Positions 7,101 to 7,561 of a stretch of DNA of 7,561 nt are shown here, piece by piece. The notes under the pieces are model-generated. The model had not been told where the DNA came from. It saw only the letters and a list, made by a program, of their open reading frames with translations, and did not search any database. Source of the stretch: Novosphingopyxis sp042090735 (GTDB lineage Bacteria; Pseudomonadota; Alphaproteobacteria; Sphingomonadales; Sphingomonadaceae); assembly GCA_042090735.1 (NCBI GenBank), contig JBELIU010000143.1:1-7561 (forward strand), read 5' to 3'. The first letter of the stretch is position 1; each line of letters begins with the position of its first letter. Position numbers and translations under genes: made by a program.

Positions 7101-7561
7101 TTCTGGACTTATCTCGATAGCGGGGGCTTCACCATGCCCCAGATCGCCTTGGAAAAGGACGGTTGGCAAATCGAACCAACCGCAAAGCGTGATTTGCTTG
7201 CGCGAATTCGAAAGGTTGGACCACCTCTCACAGGCTTTATCGAAGATAGGGTTTATAGAGGCGTCACGACAGGGCGGAACGATGCATTCGAGCTGACCGT
7301 AGACGAGGCTAACAAACTGTTTGCGCTAGATGAGAAGAACCGAGAGGTTATATTTCCATATTTAACGGGTGATGACGTTGAGAGGTGGTCGACAGCTGAA
7401 GCTGATCGCTACCTGATTTTTACGAGGCGCGGCATCGACATCTCTGCCTATCCGCACATTCTGGCACATCTGGAGAAATTTCGCGTATCTTTAGAGCCGC
7501 GCCCTAAAGACTGGCGGCCAACTCCTGAGCAGGAAAAGTGGCCTGGTCGAAAAGCGGGTAG
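4134..7561 (+). CDS. Eco57I-like N6-adenine DNA methyltransferase with TaqI-type recognition domain (3' end missing)
   Basis: The frame is open from 4134 to the right edge, giving 1142 codons with no stop, so the C-terminus is missing. It should methylate adenine in a specific DNA site using S-adenosylmethionine. A conserved N-terminal region of unknown fold (about 1-240) includes VIILFKHGSRFSLA at 138-151 and FYKELSHWFFWA at 225-236. A helical region leads to GAFYTP at 500-505, the usual entry to gamma-class N6-adenine methyltransferases. SAM-binding motif I is DPACGSGAF at 606-614. A charged, probably coiled-coil insert spans about 644-690, then YGSDIQP at 697-703. The catalytic motif IV NPPY is at 853-856 and ITSNKW at 913-918. 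The recognition domain begins around 990 and includes GVTTGRNDAF at 1043-1052. I see no convincing PD-(D/E)XK nuclease motif, so cleavage probably comes from the PLD domain of the upstream partner. By family I expect another 100-250 residues beyond the window. It could be named PglX-like or DrmMI-like, but the Eco57I/TaqI description is safest. Confidence 0.93.
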   Translation, partial: MNALRSSIDNAVRAFADAPLQEAGLGLLDALGYRSAKSIALDGNPDTFAREIDNENKLAAKPACFDKWQEVQFLFQLTNDEIPMLGRGQTSFDLQEKYGRSIVDSFVFLAIALDGEDWKRGALAGITRAVNALFAMPVIILFKHGSRFSLAASERRLNRRDSSRDVQTGRISIILGVSTEQPHRGHLSILAKLDWRTMKSRPSNFDELYAGWRAALSTKTLNETFYKELSHWFFWAERQVAFPEGAVRIENGKARNEIPLIRLLTRVIFCWFIKERGLIPETLFRLDDVRPLLKDDPGEAVDQSNYYRAILQNLFFATLNTEMGDGRKWRSKGSGGGQDGHHMVHSLYRYQNLFADPDAALALFRKVPFLNGGLFECLDREVTEKELARDPDLAKRAPDGKRLRVDGFSDHPKNPLHVPNRIFFGDEVKVDLNDIYETKGKAYTAKGLFTLFDDYVFTVEENTSVEEEVALDPELLGKVFENLLASYNEETSTTARKKSGAFYTPRYVVDYMVRETLAHQFSRALLAARPADTGRIKPRSEALDLGPAPGELAIDRPAPKTGMDEARDEFSTRVRALLDPTQPAPAFSDKETDTLIAAIEDLKVLDPACGSGAFPMGMLQALMDVLRRLDPENARWKKALRAPLERRVADARNYDVTRRETELDEAEAALAAFDEEFADNDLADYVRKLHLIEKCLYGSDIQPIAILIAKLRFFISLAVEQKPHEGRDNLGIKPLPNLETKLVAANSLIPLERPKQDDLFANPRIQELERDIEDATQRHFGARTMKTKRKYRDLIQSYRDELSEILEHEHSLKHEDALKAAAWNPFDQNATAPFFDPLWMFQMHDGFDIVIGNPPYVRHEKIKDEKPDLQRIYGQKDGNGMPLGSYAGTADYLVYFIERGLRLLKPGGAFSYITSNKWYRIKYGENLRFWMQQNANLLTIIDFGDAPVFDAIAYPTIIVAARRDNDVEAGHRFRALNWQALGKDADVEHFWTYLDSGGFTMPQIALEKDGWQIEPTAKRDLLARIRKVGPPLTGFIEDRVYRGVTTGRNDAFELTVDEANKLFALDEKNREVIFPYLTGDDVERWSTAEADRYLIFTRRGIDISAYPHILAHLEKFRVSLEPRPKDWRPTPEQEKWPGRKAG

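Noticed and set aside
6549..7169. 206-codon minus-strand open frame inside the methyltransferase gene
   Set aside because: It lies antisense to the catalytic NPPY region and has no ribosome binding site or recognisable domain.

Overview
The window looks like accessory (defence-island) DNA from an alphaproteobacterium, probably a sphingomonad or erythrobacter-like organism. That placement is an inference. It rests on the high GC content, the codon style, and a small minus-strand gene pair at the left edge whose second member begins like a DUF3768 protein, a family I associate with alphaproteobacterial plasmids and integrative elements. No rRNA, tRNA, CRISPR array, IS element or transposase is visible.

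Left part (1-about 765, GC-rich). Two minus-strand small genes overlap by ATGA. They are a 62-codon unknown protein (258 to 70) and a DUF3768-like protein entering from the left edge (73 to 1); each has a GGAGGG Shine-Dalgarno. Upstream of them, 259-578 has no convincing gene but carries four short perfect inverted repeats. At 761-579 on the minus strand is a protein-like 60-codon open stretch that lacks a usable start and is cut off on the side facing the defence genes. It looks like the 3' remnant of a gene broken when the module to its right was inserted.

Regulatory gap (about 765-867). This short, more AT-rich stretch has a 21-bp imperfect palindrome, a GACATT direct repeat with exactly 10-bp periodicity, and a pair of 7-bp inverted arms. 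It sits just upstream of the first defence gene and probably holds its promoter and operators.

Right part (868-7561). Two plus-strand genes form an operon with an ATGA stop-start overlap. The first (1089 aa) fuses an N-terminal phospholipase-D-type nuclease domain to a SNF2-type SF2 helicase. The second (at least 1142 aa, cut by the right edge) is an Eco57I-like N6-adenine DNA methyltransferase with a C-terminal TaqI-type target-recognition domain. Together they have the parts of a restriction-modification system: the methyltransferase recognises and marks a site, and the helicase-PLD protein would translocate along and cleave unmodified DNA. The layout resembles a type ISP enzyme split into two polypeptides with a PLD domain in place of the Mrr-type nuclease, or the drmD-drmMI half of a class 1 DISARM locus. 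Which it is depends on genes beyond the right edge. I know of no experimentally characterised system with exactly this two-gene architecture, so it is the best candidate here for an under-described system.
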